The notes under the pieces: model-generated | The model's database searches: none | Told to the model about the DNA's origin: nothing | What the model saw: the letters and a program-made list of their open reading frames with translations, nothing else | Part shown: positions 16,810 to 24,709 of the stretch, one piece after another | Position numbering within the stretch: position 1 is the stretch's first letter | How the letters are laid out: each line of letters starts with the position of its first letter | NCBI GenBank assembly: GCA_002689325.1 | Contig: NZFP01000022.1 | Location: forward strand, 1-37,582 | Direction: 5' to 3' | Source: Rickettsiales bacterium | GTDB taxonomy: Bacteria > Pseudomonadota > Alphaproteobacteria > Methylaequorales > Methylaequoraceae | DNA length: 37,582 bases | Position numbers and translations under genes: made by a program

Positions 16810-17753
16810 TATTTTTTAAACCATTCTATAAATCTAGGTATACCTTCCTTAATTTTGGTTTTAGGAGCGAATTTTAGATCTTTGATACTTTCAGATATAT
16901 CTGCAAATGTTGCAGGCACATCACCAGGTTGAAGAGGTAAAAAATTCTTTTTTGCCTTTTTATTCAAATTTTTTTCAATTAGTTTTATAAATTCTAACAA
17001 AGATTCTGACTTACTATTACCCAAGTTATAAACTTTGTGAAGCTTTTTCATCTTTAAATTAATAGACCCGTAAATACCCGAAACGATGTCATCCACATAA
17101 GTAAAATCTCTTTTCATTTTTCCATAATTAAAAATATTTATCGGTTTTCCATTAATAATATTTTTTGTAAAAATAAATGTTGCCATATCTGGTCTTCCCC
17201 ATGGTCCATAAACTGTAAAAAACCTTAAACCTATAGATTTAATCTTATATAAATGTGAATAATATTCAGCAATAAGTTCCGTTGATTTTTTTGAAGCAGC
17301 ATATAACGATATAGGATTATCAACTCTATCCTTCACTGAAAAAGGTAGAGACTTATTTCCACCATAAACAGATGAAGAACTGGCATAAATATATTTTTTT
17401 ATTTTCAACTCCTTAGCCAGTTCAAGCATATTAACCTGACCAAGAATATTTGAGTTGACGTAAACGTATGGATTTTCCAATGAATGTCTAACACCTGCTT
17501 GTGCTGCTAAATTAATAATAATATCGATTTTTTTTTTTTTAAAAAAATTTACAATTTTTATGTCTTCGATTTTTTTTTTAAAGAAAAAAAAATTTTTATA
17601 TTTTTTTAATAAATTTAATCTAGATTTTTTTAGCCTTACATCATAGTAATTATTTAAATCATCAATCCCTAGAACAGAATGTTTTTTTTTTAAAAGAAAT
17701 TCACTAAGATGAAAACCAATAAAGCCGGCAGAACCTGAAATAAGAAAATTCAT
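16794..17753 (-). CDS. NAD-dependent nucleotide-sugar epimerase, UDP-glucuronate 4-epimerase type
   Basis: Extended short-chain dehydrogenase of 319 residues. ISGSAGFIGFHLSEFLL is the Rossmann GxxGxxG motif. LGIDDLNNYYDVRLKKSRL is characteristic of the UDP-glucuronate 4-epimerase branch (CapI/LpsL). The catalytic YxxxK is YAASKKSTE, preceded by ASSSSVYGG; LRFFTVYGPWGRPDMA and KRDFTYVDDIV complete the pattern. The product would supply UDP-galacturonate for surface polysaccharide. The substrate assignment rests on motif similarity. Poly-T tracts up to about 12 nt encode Lys/Phe runs without breaking the frame. The 3' end overlaps the acyl-CoA synthetase by 16 nt and the start overlaps the DUF1244 stop by 1 nt. 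Confidence 0.83.
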   Translation of the reverse strand: MNFLISGSAGFIGFHLSEFLLKKKHSVLGIDDLNNYYDVRLKKSRLNLLKKYKNFFFFKKKIEDIKIVNFFKKKKIDIIINLAAQAGVRHSLENPYVYVNSNILGQVNMLELAKELKIKKYIYASSSSVYGGNKSLPFSVKDRVDNPISLYAASKKSTELIAEYYSHLYKIKSIGLRFFTVYGPWGRPDMATFIFTKNIINGKPINIFNYGKMKRDFTYVDDIVSGIYGSINLKMKKLHKVYNLGNSKSESLLEFIKLIEKNLNKKAKKNFLPLQPGDVPATFADISESIKDLKFAPKTKIKEGIPRFIEWFKKYYKLL

Positions 17754-18010
17754 TAATCAATTGGTTTTTGATATTTTTTTTTCCACTCAGAATAATTCAT
17801 TCCGTATATTTCATTCCTTACTTCCTCATAATCTAAGCTCATATTTTTTTTTTCTGCTTCTTCGACCATCCACTTCGACAAGCAATTTCTGCAGAATCCA
17901 GCTAAATTCATTAAATCAATATTTTGAAGGTCAGTATTTTTTTGAAGATGATCAACCAATCTTCTAAATGTGGCTGCCTCTAGGTTAATTTTTTCATTCT
18001 TATCTATCAT
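17753..18010 (-). CDS. DUF1244 family protein
   Basis: An 85-residue protein of the DUF1244 family, small helical proteins common in alphaproteobacteria and without a known role. The pattern FRRLVDHLQKNTDLQNIDLM, AGFCRNCLSKW and YEEVRNEIYGMNYSEWKKKY is typical, including the two cysteines in FCRNC. It overlaps the upstream amidohydrolase-family gene by 11 nt and the downstream epimerase by 1 nt, so the three are expressed together. Confidence 0.85.
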   Translation of the reverse strand: MIDKNEKINLEAATFRRLVDHLQKNTDLQNIDLMNLAGFCRNCLSKWMVEEAEKKNMSLDYEEVRNEIYGMNYSEWKKKYQKPID

Positions 18011-18740
18011 TAATTAAACTTTCAAAGATTTTTATTAATATACTACTGTATTTTTTAATTCCTTTTGATTTACAAATCAAATCGTTTCTTATTTCAATTG
18101 AAATATTATCCAAAAGTCCATTATTTGAATGCTTATCTACCGTATAGTTATAGAAAAAACCTGAATAAGGGAAATTTCGACCAAAGTGAATATTTTTTTC
18201 CTGAAGTTTTTTTTGTATATACAAAAGAAGTTGAATATTTTTATTGTATAGCAAACCTATTTTAATTCCCCTGTTTTCTGTGGAAGTTTTTTTTGTAAAT
18301 GAGTGAATTGCTACCAAGTAAATCTTTTTATGTTGAGCTTTTTTTTTTTTTATAAATCTTTTCAAATTATCATGGTAACAATTGTAAAAGTTTTCTATTC
18401 TTTTTTTTCTATTCTTTAAAGAGATACCAGTATTTCCCGGTATGGATTGTCCCCATGAATTAGAAACAATTAAATCATCAGAAAACAAGTATCTGTTTGG
18501 ATCAATAAGTAACCTTGAAAAGTTTGCATAAAAATAACTTTGTCCCAATTCTTTACTTAATTTTATACATAAGTCTTTAGCTCCTATATCCCAAGAAATA
18601 TGCGAATTTAACATTTTCTTGGATAAACCTAGGCTTTTATAAGACTTAGGTATATGATTAGAAGCGTGGTCGCATAAAAATATTATATGCCTTTTGCTAT
18701 ATTTTTTATCAAATTCACTTGCTGAAAAAACTTTTTTCAT
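18000..18740 (-). CDS. N-formylglutamate amidohydrolase family protein
   Basis: A 246-residue member of the N-formylglutamate amidohydrolase (FGase) family, zinc-dependent hydrolases that include HutG. Visible elements are FLCDHASNHIPKSYKSLGL, HISWDIGAKDLCIKLSK, SRLLIDPNRYLFSDDLI, the His-bearing VAIHSFTKK strand, and SIEIRNDLIC near the C-terminus. No other histidine-utilisation gene is nearby, so true formylglutamate hydrolysis is uncertain. It is the first gene of the minus-strand trio with DUF1244 and the epimerase, and is divergent from pyk. Confidence 0.83.
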   Translation of the reverse strand: MKKVFSASEFDKKYSKRHIIFLCDHASNHIPKSYKSLGLSKKMLNSHISWDIGAKDLCIKLSKELGQSYFYANFSRLLIDPNRYLFSDDLIVSNSWGQSIPGNTGISLKNRKKRIENFYNCYHDNLKRFIKKKKAQHKKIYLVAIHSFTKKTSTENRGIKIGLLYNKNIQLLLYIQKKLQEKNIHFGRNFPYSGFFYNYTVDKHSNNGLLDNISIEIRNDLICKSKGIKKYSSILIKIFESLINDR

Positions 18741-18748
18741 AATTTAAG

Positions 18749-18777
18749 ATAACAATTTTTATTTTGTTAACTATAAT
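18749..18777 (+). promoter_or_regulatory. Candidate pyk promoter
   Basis: ATAACA (18749-18754), a 17-bp spacer and a perfect TATAAT (18772-18777) precede the pyk ATG by 17 nt. The -35 element matches the consensus at four of six positions. Only 54 bp separate pyk from the divergent amidohydrolase-family gene. Confidence 0.4.
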
Positions 18778-18794
18778 AATCAATAAATTAAGTT

Positions 18795-20210
18795 ATGCTC
18801 AGGAAAAGAAATACTAAAATAATTGCTACTCTGGGACCAAGTTCATCCTCTCCACTTAAAATACATTCTCTTTTTCAGGCGGGAGCAGATATATTTAGAT
18901 TAAATTTTAGTCATGGAACTCATGAAGATCATAGAAAAAGGGTTTTTCATATCAGACAATATGAAAAAAGATTGGGTAGACCTATTGCAATTCTTGGGGA
19001 TCTACAAGGCCCAAAAATTAGAATTGGTTTATTTAGGAAAACATTTGCAGTTCTTAAAAATAATCAAAGATTTATTTTAGATTTAAACTCCAAGGAAGGT
19101 GACCAAAATAGAGTTTTTCTTCCTCATAAAGAGATTTTTAAATCCGTAAAAAAAAATAACAAAATTTTAATTGATGATGGAAAAATTATTCTTAATATCA
19201 ACAAGGTTTTATCTGATCAAATAATAACAGAAGTTTTAGTTGGAGGAAAAATTTCCAATAGAAAAGGTGTAAACATTCCTGAAACTTTTATCAAGATGTC
19301 TTCTCTAACAGAAAAAGATGTAAGAGATTTAAAGTTTTGTCTTGATTTAAGCCTTGATTATATTGCACTTTCCTTTGTACAAAAAGCAAAAGATTTAAAT
19401 GATTTAAAAAAGTACGTTGGAAGCCAAACAGGAATAATGGCTAAATTTGAAAAACCTCTAGCTATTAAAAATATGAACGAAATATTACAATGTTGTGATG
19501 CTGCAATGGTAGCTAGAGGTGATTTAGGTGTTGAAATGCCTCCAGAGGAAGTTCCTATTATACAAAAAAGAATAGTGCAATCATGCAGAGATTTTGGAAT
19601 TCCAGTCGTTGTCGCAACCCAGATGCTTGATTCAATGGTAGAGTCACCTTCACCCACTCGTGCAGAAGCATCAGATGTTGCAACAGCAGTTTTTGACGCT
19701 GCAGACTGTCTTATGCTATCAGCAGAAACTGCTTCTGGAAAGTTTCCTATTGAATCTGTAAAAATTATGAACAGAATAATTAGAGGTGTTGAAAATGATG
19801 TTTCTTACAGACAAATCTTAGAAAGCAAAAAAATAAAACTAGAAGAAACTACCTCTGACGCAATAAGCTCAGCTGCCTCGCAGGTTGTTAAAACTGTTTT
19901 TGCTAAAGCTATTTTTACATACACTAGATCAGGAGCTACTGCAAAAAGAGCAGCAAGAGAGAGACCAACAGTACCCATCATTGGTCTTTCACCCGAGAGA
20001 ATCACTGCCAGACAACTAGCACTAATCTGGGGGGTTCATACCATACATGCACTAGAACCTAAAAGTTTTTCAGGTATGATCGATAATGCGTGTGAATTGG
20101 CAAAAAAAGAGGGGATTGTAAAAAAGGGAGATTATGTTGTAATTACTGCTGGTGCACCCATAGGGGTTTCAGGCTCAACAAATAATTTAAGAATTGCAAG
20201 GATTAACTAG
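18795..20210 (+). CDS. pyk: Pyruvate kinase
   Basis: A 471-residue glycolytic enzyme that converts phosphoenolpyruvate and ADP to pyruvate and ATP. Motifs in order: [55 protein letters not shown], the signature [59 protein letters not shown], and the C-terminal regulatory domain with [14 protein letters not shown]. The stop overlaps the stop codon of convergent rpmJ by 3 nt. The gene's base composition is like that of its neighbours. Confidence 0.96.
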   Translation: MLRKRNTKIIATLGPSSSSPLKIHSLFQAGADIFRLNFSHGTHEDHRKRVFHIRQYEKRLGRPIAILGDLQGPKIRIGLFRKTFAVLKNNQRFILDLNSKEGDQNRVFLPHKEIFKSVKKNNKILIDDGKIILNINKVLSDQIITEVLVGGKISNRKGVNIPETFIKMSSLTEKDVRDLKFCLDLSLDYIALSFVQKAKDLNDLKKYVGSQTGIMAKFEKPLAIKNMNEILQCCDAAMVARGDLGVEMPPEEVPIIQKRIVQSCRDFGIPVVVATQMLDSMVESPSPTRAEASDVATAVFDAADCLMLSAETASGKFPIESVKIMNRIIRGVENDVSYRQILESKKIKLEETTSDAISSAASQVVKTVFAKAIFTYTRSGATAKRAARERPTVPIIGLSPERITARQLALIWGVHTIHALEPKSFSGMIDNACELAKKEGIVKKGDYVVITAGAPIGVSGSTNNLRIARIN

Positions 20211-20332
20211 CCTTGTCTTGCTTTAAACCTAGAATCAGTTTTGTTGATGACATACAACCTGCCTTTTCTCTTAACAACTCTGCAGTCTCTATGTCTTTGT
20301 TTAGCTGATTTTATTGACCTTAAAACTTTCAT
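20207..20332 (-). CDS. rpmJ: 50S ribosomal protein L36 (bL36, alternative form)
   Basis: Too short for the ORF track. From ATG 20330-20332 it encodes 41 residues: [20 protein letters not shown], then [21 protein letters not shown]. This is the longer bL36 form that lacks the full set of zinc ligands (only one Cys here) and ends in the family's RFKARQG. It is a large-subunit protein. Its stop shares bases with the convergent pyk stop. Confidence 0.93.
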   Translation of the reverse strand: MKVLRSIKSAKQRHRDCRVVKRKGRLYVINKTDSRFKARQG

Positions 20333-20395
20333 TATAAAGTAAATTAAATAATTATTAAAATTTGTCAATTACTGAAAATATATTACTATCCTTTC

Positions 20396-20890
20396 ATGCT
20401 AGAAAAACTTAAGAAAGCTCTTAATTTAATCGTAATAAATTCCGGAAAATTTAGCTCTTTTCTTATTTTGTTTTTAGTAACTTTAGTATCAATTTCTGTT
20501 ATTCTTAGATATATTTTTTCAATAGGTTTTATTTGGCTTCAAGACTTATATATTTGGGTTCATGCAATTTTTATTCTCCTAGGTTTAGCTTATACTTTAA
20601 ATGCAGACGAACATGTAAGGATAGATTTATTATATAAATCATACAAAGAGAAAATTAAAAAAAAAATCAATTTTTTTGGGGCGTTATTTTTCGGTTTACC
20701 TTTAAGTTATATTTTAATCTTTAATGGATTCGACTACTTTTATAGGTCTTTTTTACTTAATGAAAGCTCAAAAGAAACTGGGGGGTTGCCGTATATTTTT
20801 TTATTGAAATTTTTTATTTTTTTAATTGGTATTCTCCTGTTTATTGAACTTTTAAGACAAATTTTAAATTTTTTAAGGAAAACTAAATGA
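20396..20890 (+). CDS. dctQ: TRAP transporter small permease subunit
   Basis: A 164-residue membrane protein with four hydrophobic helices, at about residues 18-40, 48-66, 90-112 and 132-155, the layout of DctQ-type subunits. Marker segments are RYIFSIGFIWLQDLYIWVHA and LGLAYTLNADEHVRIDLLY, the latter very typical (A...D.HVRIDL). It stabilises the large permease in sodium-driven uptake of organic acids. It overlaps dctM by 4 nt. Confidence 0.9.
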   Translation: MLEKLKKALNLIVINSGKFSSFLILFLVTLVSISVILRYIFSIGFIWLQDLYIWVHAIFILLGLAYTLNADEHVRIDLLYKSYKEKIKKKINFFGALFFGLPLSYILIFNGFDYFYRSFLLNESSKETGGLPYIFLLKFFIFLIGILLFIELLRQILNFLRKTK

Positions 20891-22263
20891 ATCTAATTTC
20901 TCATGAATTTTTTTCCTTTTTGCTATTTTTTCTTTTAGCAATTTTTTTAATAGCAGGTTATCCGGTAGCTTTAACATTAGCAGGAACAGCAATTTTTGTT
21001 GCTATTTTAGGTTATTTTGTGGATTTATTCCCTTTGGTTCTTCTTAACGTTTTACCTAATAGAGTTTTTGGAATAATTACCAACGAAACTTTGATAGCAG
21101 TTCCATTATTCATCTATATGGGTGTTATGTTAGAAAAATCAGGTATTGCAAATTCTCTTCTTGAAAATATGTCAAGACTTTGGGGAAATATTCGAGGAGG
21201 TCTTGTATATTCCGTTTTATTTGTTGGAGTACTAATGGCCGCATCAACTGGTATTGTAGGTGCAACAGTTGTAACAATGGGAATCCTTAGCCTTCCTCTA
21301 ATGTTAAAATGGAATTATAATAGAAAGGTTTCAGCTGGGGTAATTTGTGCCAGTGGCACTCTTGGTCAAATTATTCCACCATCAATTGTTTTAGTCCTCC
21401 TAGCTGATATCTTTCAAGGAGCTAACGAACAGGCTTCACAGATTTCTGGAAATCTTGCTCCGGATCCTGTTAGTAGCGTAGACTTATTTGCTGGAGCAAT
21501 TTTTCCGGGGTTAATTTTAGTAGTTTTTTATAGTTTTTGGATAATACTTTGTTCTTTATTAAGACCAAATAATTTTCCGATAATAAAGTCCCATAGAAAA
21601 AATATAACTTTTAAAGAAATTTTCAGTGTAATTTTTCCTCCTATAATTCTCATAATATCAGTTCTAGGGTCAATACTCTTTGGAATTGCAACTCCAACTG
21701 AATCTGCATCATTAGGCGCGTTAGGTGCAGTAATAATTTCTTTCGCAAAAAAAAGACTTAATTTTGAAATTTTAAAGCTCTCATGTGTTGAAACTCTAAA
21801 AATTAATGCAATGGTATTTTTCATACTCATTGGTGCATCACTTTTTTCCCTTGTTTTTCGTGGTTTTGGTGGAGATTTAATTGTTGAAAACTTTCTCACT
21901 GATATACCTGGAGCGAAAATAAATTCTTTAATTATAGTTATGATCACAATATTTATTTTAGGCTTTTTTTTGGATTTCTTTCAGATAGTTTTTGTTATAG
22001 TTCCCATTGTTGGCCCATCTCTTATTTCAATGGGTTATGATCCAATATGGTTAGCGTTGATGTTTGCTATTAATTTACAGACAAGTTTTTTAACACCACC
22101 CTTTGGTTTCGCATTATTTTATTTAAGGGGCGTAGCTCCAAAAGAAATTAAAACAGCTGATATCTACTATGGAGTAATTCCATTTATTTTTATACAAATT
22201 ATTTTGTTAGTTATTTTGTATAAATTTCCTGAAATAATTACATGGTTACCAAAAAAACTATAA
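20887..22263 (+). CDS. dctM: TRAP transporter large permease subunit
   Basis: A 458-residue DctM-type permease with about 12 hydrophobic segments. Family motifs include LIAVPLFIYMGVMLEKSGIA, GASTGIVGATVVTMG-like sequence (here AASTGIVGATVVTMGIL), CASGTLGQIIPPSIVLVLLA, and FGIATPTESASLGALGA, then the repeat region NLQTSFLTPPFGFALFYLRG. It transports a periplasm-bound organic acid inward with Na+. Its last bases overlap the end of the convergent dctP by 6 nt. Confidence 0.94.
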   Translation: MNLISHEFFSFLLFFLLAIFLIAGYPVALTLAGTAIFVAILGYFVDLFPLVLLNVLPNRVFGIITNETLIAVPLFIYMGVMLEKSGIANSLLENMSRLWGNIRGGLVYSVLFVGVLMAASTGIVGATVVTMGILSLPLMLKWNYNRKVSAGVICASGTLGQIIPPSIVLVLLADIFQGANEQASQISGNLAPDPVSSVDLFAGAIFPGLILVVFYSFWIILCSLLRPNNFPIIKSHRKNITFKEIFSVIFPPIILIISVLGSILFGIATPTESASLGALGAVIISFAKKRLNFEILKLSCVETLKINAMVFFILIGASLFSLVFRGFGGDLIVENFLTDIPGAKINSLIIVMITIFILGFFLDFFQIVFVIVPIVGPSLISMGYDPIWLALMFAINLQTSFLTPPFGFALFYLRGVAPKEIKTADIYYGVIPFIFIQIILLVILYKFPEIITWLPKKL

Positions 22264-23346
22264 ATCAATTCGCGATTCTAAAAAACTCTTTTCAGAATAA
22301 TTTGACCAAAACATAAATAGTTTTCTGTAATCTATTATACTTTCATGTATTCTCTTACCAAGACTATCTTTATTGGCATAATCATTTACAACATCTACTG
22401 ATCTTTCTCTAAGTGATTTAAGAAGTTCTTTGGGGTATTTTACAAAATTAACATTAAATTCATCATTAAGTCTTTTCATTGCAAAGCTATTTCTAGCAAA
22501 AAATTCTGAGGCAATCGCTGAATTTGATTTCATACAACACGTTTCAACAAGTCTTTTTAGATCGTTATCTAGCTGATTCCAACTTTTTAGATTAATAAAA
22601 GCCTCTAAACAAGTTCCTGGCTCATGCCATCCAGGATAATAATAGTATTTGCAAACTTTATGTAATCCTTTTCCAAGGTCAGCTGCTGGACCAATCCATT
22701 CAGTCCCATCAATTGTTCCTGAGGAAATTGCTGGAACTACGTCAGGTCCAGGCAAAAGAACAACATTAGTCCCAAAACTTTTTAATACTTCACCACCCAA
22801 ACCTGGCATTCTAAACTTCAATCCTTTGAAGTCTGAGGGTGAAATGATTTTTTTGTTAAACCAACCACCCATTTGATTTCCTGTATTTCCTGCAGGAAAA
22901 AACTTTAAATTGAATTGGTTGTAAATTTCATCAGCGAACTTTATGCCATCACCATTGTAAAACCACGAACTCATTTCTTGATAATTCATACCAAATGGTA
23001 TTCCCGATAAAAGAGAAATTGATGGAGACTTACCCGCCCAATAATAAGGTGAGCCAAATCCCATTTGACATGTAGCACTTTGAACAACATCGAATGATTC
23101 AAATGCACTAACTAATTCATTGGCATGAAAAAGCCTAATATTTAGTTCTCCATTTGAAATTCTTGTGATTTCATCACAAATTCTAGAAAATGCTCTACCT
23201 AAAATACCTGCTTTATCAAAGGCAGAAACTGCAACCCACGTATGTTTTTTTTTTGAGGAAACTATATTGGGAAAGAATAAATTACCTACGGCGGCAGTAC
23301 TTGCTAAACCTAAACCTATTGATTTTATAAATTTTCTTTTTTTCAT
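22258..23346 (-). CDS. dctP: TRAP transporter substrate-binding protein, TakP-like
   Basis: A periplasmic solute receptor of about 362 residues. The ORF track adds 35 residues that are the translated tRNA-Val gene; the real start is ATG 23344-23346 (MKKRKFIKSIGLGLASTAAV), a Tat-like leader with KRK instead of RR. Binding-domain motifs are GFGSPYYWAGKSP, MGGWFNKKIISPSDFKGLKF, RMPGLGGEV, SSGTIDGTEWIGPAADL and YYYYPGWHEPG. The last two resemble TakP, which binds 2-oxo acids, so pyruvate or another 2-oxo acid is a reasonable guess. It is tail-to-tail with dctQM, not in their operon, and its ATG lies 10 nt after the tRNA gene. Confidence 0.9.
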   Translation of the reverse strand: MKKRKFIKSIGLGLASTAAVGNLFFPNIVSSKKKHTWVAVSAFDKAGILGRAFSRICDEITRISNGELNIRLFHANELVSAFESFDVVQSATCQMGFGSPYYWAGKSPSISLLSGIPFGMNYQEMSSWFYNGDGIKFADEIYNQFNLKFFPAGNTGNQMGGWFNKKIISPSDFKGLKFRMPGLGGEVLKSFGTNVVLLPGPDVVPAISSGTIDGTEWIGPAADLGKGLHKVCKYYYYPGWHEPGTCLEAFINLKSWNQLDNDLKRLVETCCMKSNSAIASEFFARNSFAMKRLNDEFNVNFVKYPKELLKSLRERSVDVVNDYANKDSLGKRIHESIIDYRKLFMFWSNYSEKSFLESRIDL

Positions 23347-23356
23347 TTTTTCAAAA

Positions 23357-23432
23357 TGGTGGGCGGAACAGGGATCGAACCTGCGACCTATTGCGTGTCG
23401 AGCAATTGCTCTCCCAGCTGAGCTATCCGCCC
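23357..23432 (-). tRNA. tRNA-Val (anticodon GAC), CCA encoded, with C33
   Basis: The minus strand gives a 76-nt cloverleaf. Acceptor GGGCGGA pairs with TCCGCCC. The D arm is GCTC-AGCTGGGA-GAGC, the anticodon stem ATTGC/GCAAT pairs perfectly, the T loop is TTCGATC, discriminator A and CCA are encoded. The 7-nt anticodon loop is TCGACAC, so the canonical anticodon is GAC (Val). Position 33, nearly always U, is C here (base 23400). The dctP ATG follows 10 nt after the CCA. Confidence 0.93.
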
Positions 23433-23442
23433 TATTAGACAA

Positions 23443-23471
23443 ACTATACAATTAAAATATAAACCCAACAA
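23443..23471 (-). promoter_or_regulatory. Candidate promoter of tRNA-Val and dctP
   Basis: On the minus strand TTGTTG (23466-23471), a 17-bp spacer and TATAGT (23443-23448) sit about 11 nt before the first base of the tRNA. It is the only good sigma-70-type match seen between the tRNA and the divergent flgF-like gene. No separate promoter fits between tRNA and dctP, so it probably drives both. Confidence 0.45.
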
Positions 23472-23478
23472 TAAAAAA

Positions 23479-23494
23479 TGGCATATATATTGCT
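23479..23494 (+). promoter_or_regulatory. Candidate sigma-54 promoter of the flgF-like gene
   Basis: TGGCATATATATTGCT matches the -24/-12 consensus (TGGCAc-N5-TTGCw) with exact GG-to-GC spacing. Counting from C at -12 (23493) puts +1 at about 23505, one base before the ATG, so the transcript would be essentially leaderless. The next 73 bp hold the tRNA promoter on the other strand. Confidence 0.75.
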
Positions 23495-23505
23495 CTAATC
23501 TTTTT

Positions 23506-24300
23506 ATGTTTCAAATTATCAGAACAGGAATAGATGCCTCCAATAGAGATCTTGCAATTATTTCTAATAATATAGCAAATGCTGGAACTAATGGTTTTAA
23601 GAGAAGTGAAGCACAGTTTGAGGATATTTATAGATCTCAACATAATGACTCTACGGAAAAGGCTAGAGGAATTGGAGTTAAAACAATAAAACCTAGACAG
23701 AATTTTTCGCAAGGATCATTACAGCAAACTAATGGTAGTCTTGATTTAGCAATAATGGGTGAAGGGTTTTTTGTTTTAGGAAATCCAATTGGAAGAGATA
23801 TTGGAAATCAAGGACTTAGTTTTACTAGAGATGGTTCATTTCAGTTAGATAGACTTGGTAACCTAGTTACAACTGATGGTCTTCCATTATTAGGTGATGG
23901 CCAGACTTTAATAAATATTCCTTTTAAATCAACAACAGATGAAGGTGAGGCAATCTTAACAGAAATTTCTGTAAATAATGAGGGAAAAATAGAGGCAACT
24001 TATGGTTTGGATCAAAAGAACATAGTTGGACAGGTTATTCTCGCTGATTTTGTTAATGAATTTGGTCTTCAAAATATTGGTAATGCAAGGTTTCAACAAA
24101 CTGGAGATAGTGGAGAACCCACATTTGCTGCACCTAAAGAAGAGACACTGGGAAAAATTCAAGCAGGATTTTTAGAAAGATCTAATACAGATATTACAGA
24201 TGAAATTACTCTGATGCTAAGAACACAACGAGCATTTAACGGATGCTCAAAAATACTTCAATCCGAAATTGACATTACGAAAAAACTGTCATCTAGATAA
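23506..24300 (+). CDS. flgF: Flagellar basal-body rod protein, FlgF/FlgG family
   Basis: A 264-residue axial protein of the flagellar rod/hook family. The N-terminal D0 helix is RDLAIISNNIANAGTNGFKR, followed by the FSQGSLQQTNGSLDLAIMGEGFF strand (parts NGSLDLAIMGEGFF and FTRDGSFQLDRLGNLVT). The C-terminal pattern GKIQAGFLERSNTDITDEIT, then LRTQRAFNGCSKIL, is common to FlgF and FlgG. Its length fits either; I chose flgF because it stands alone and flgG is normally better conserved, but FlgG is not excluded. It has its own sigma-54-like promoter and no Shine-Dalgarno. The 3' end overlaps the convergent unknown gene by 8 nt. Confidence 0.75.
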   Translation: MFQIIRTGIDASNRDLAIISNNIANAGTNGFKRSEAQFEDIYRSQHNDSTEKARGIGVKTIKPRQNFSQGSLQQTNGSLDLAIMGEGFFVLGNPIGRDIGNQGLSFTRDGSFQLDRLGNLVTTDGLPLLGDGQTLINIPFKSTTDEGEAILTEISVNNEGKIEATYGLDQKNIVGQVILADFVNEFGLQNIGNARFQQTGDSGEPTFAAPKEETLGKIQAGFLERSNTDITDEITLMLRTQRAFNGCSKILQSEIDITKKLSSR

Positions 24301-24709
24301 TTGGAATATTCCAAGAAATTGAATTAATATTTAGCTCAAACTTATCTTTGACATACAAATAACCGTCTTTATTGACCATCAAATTATCAGAAATATCTAA
24401 TTCTAGTCTAATTTTTTTTTTGTTATTTTTATTCATACCTAAAAAATTAATTAATTTTTCAATTTTTTCTATTTTATAAAAAATATTTACTACCATCAAA
24501 GGCTGATCAGTATGAATATATAAAGTATCAGGAATCTTTTTTACAATTCTTTGAATAGTAATGTTACATCTACCTCTTGAAATATTTTCAAAATTGCAAT
24601 TTAAGTTTAAGGAAACAGAACTTTTATAACTAATGTCAATGCTGTTAACTAGTAATATAATTTTGTCTATTTTTTTCCATTTATTTAATTCTTTATCAAC
24701 TAATTTCAT
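24293..24709 (-). CDS. Uncharacterised protein encoded after fliA
   Basis: A 138-residue protein without a signal peptide or membrane helix and without any family that I recognise. It begins MKLVDKELNKWKKIDKIILL and has alternating hydrophobic/polar stretches suggesting a mostly beta structure (SVSLNLNCNF, GRCNITIQRI, KIRLELDISDNLM). Three cysteines are spread in the middle. Its start overlaps fliA by 14 nt, so it is the last gene of the flhA-flhF-flhG-fliA transcript and may have a flagellar role. That is inference from position only. Confidence 0.6.
   Translation of the reverse strand: MKLVDKELNKWKKIDKIILLVNSIDISYKSSVSLNLNCNFENISRGRCNITIQRIVKKIPDTLYIHTDQPLMVVNIFYKIEKIEKLINFLGMNKNNKKKIRLELDISDNLMVNKDGYLYVKDKFELNINSISWNIPII

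Noticed and set aside
17521-17600. Long T runs in the epimerase gene as a possible second frameshift
   Set aside because: The frame stays open through them and family motifs on both sides are in the same frame.
23347-23451. 35-residue N-terminal extension of DctP in the ORF track
   Set aside because: It is the translated tRNA-Val gene read through in frame; the signal peptide starts at base 23346.
23165-23712. ORFs 23165..23455 (+) and 23452..23712 (-)
   Set aside because: They lie opposite dctP, the tRNA and the flgF-like gene, and have no recognisable family or ribosome-binding site.
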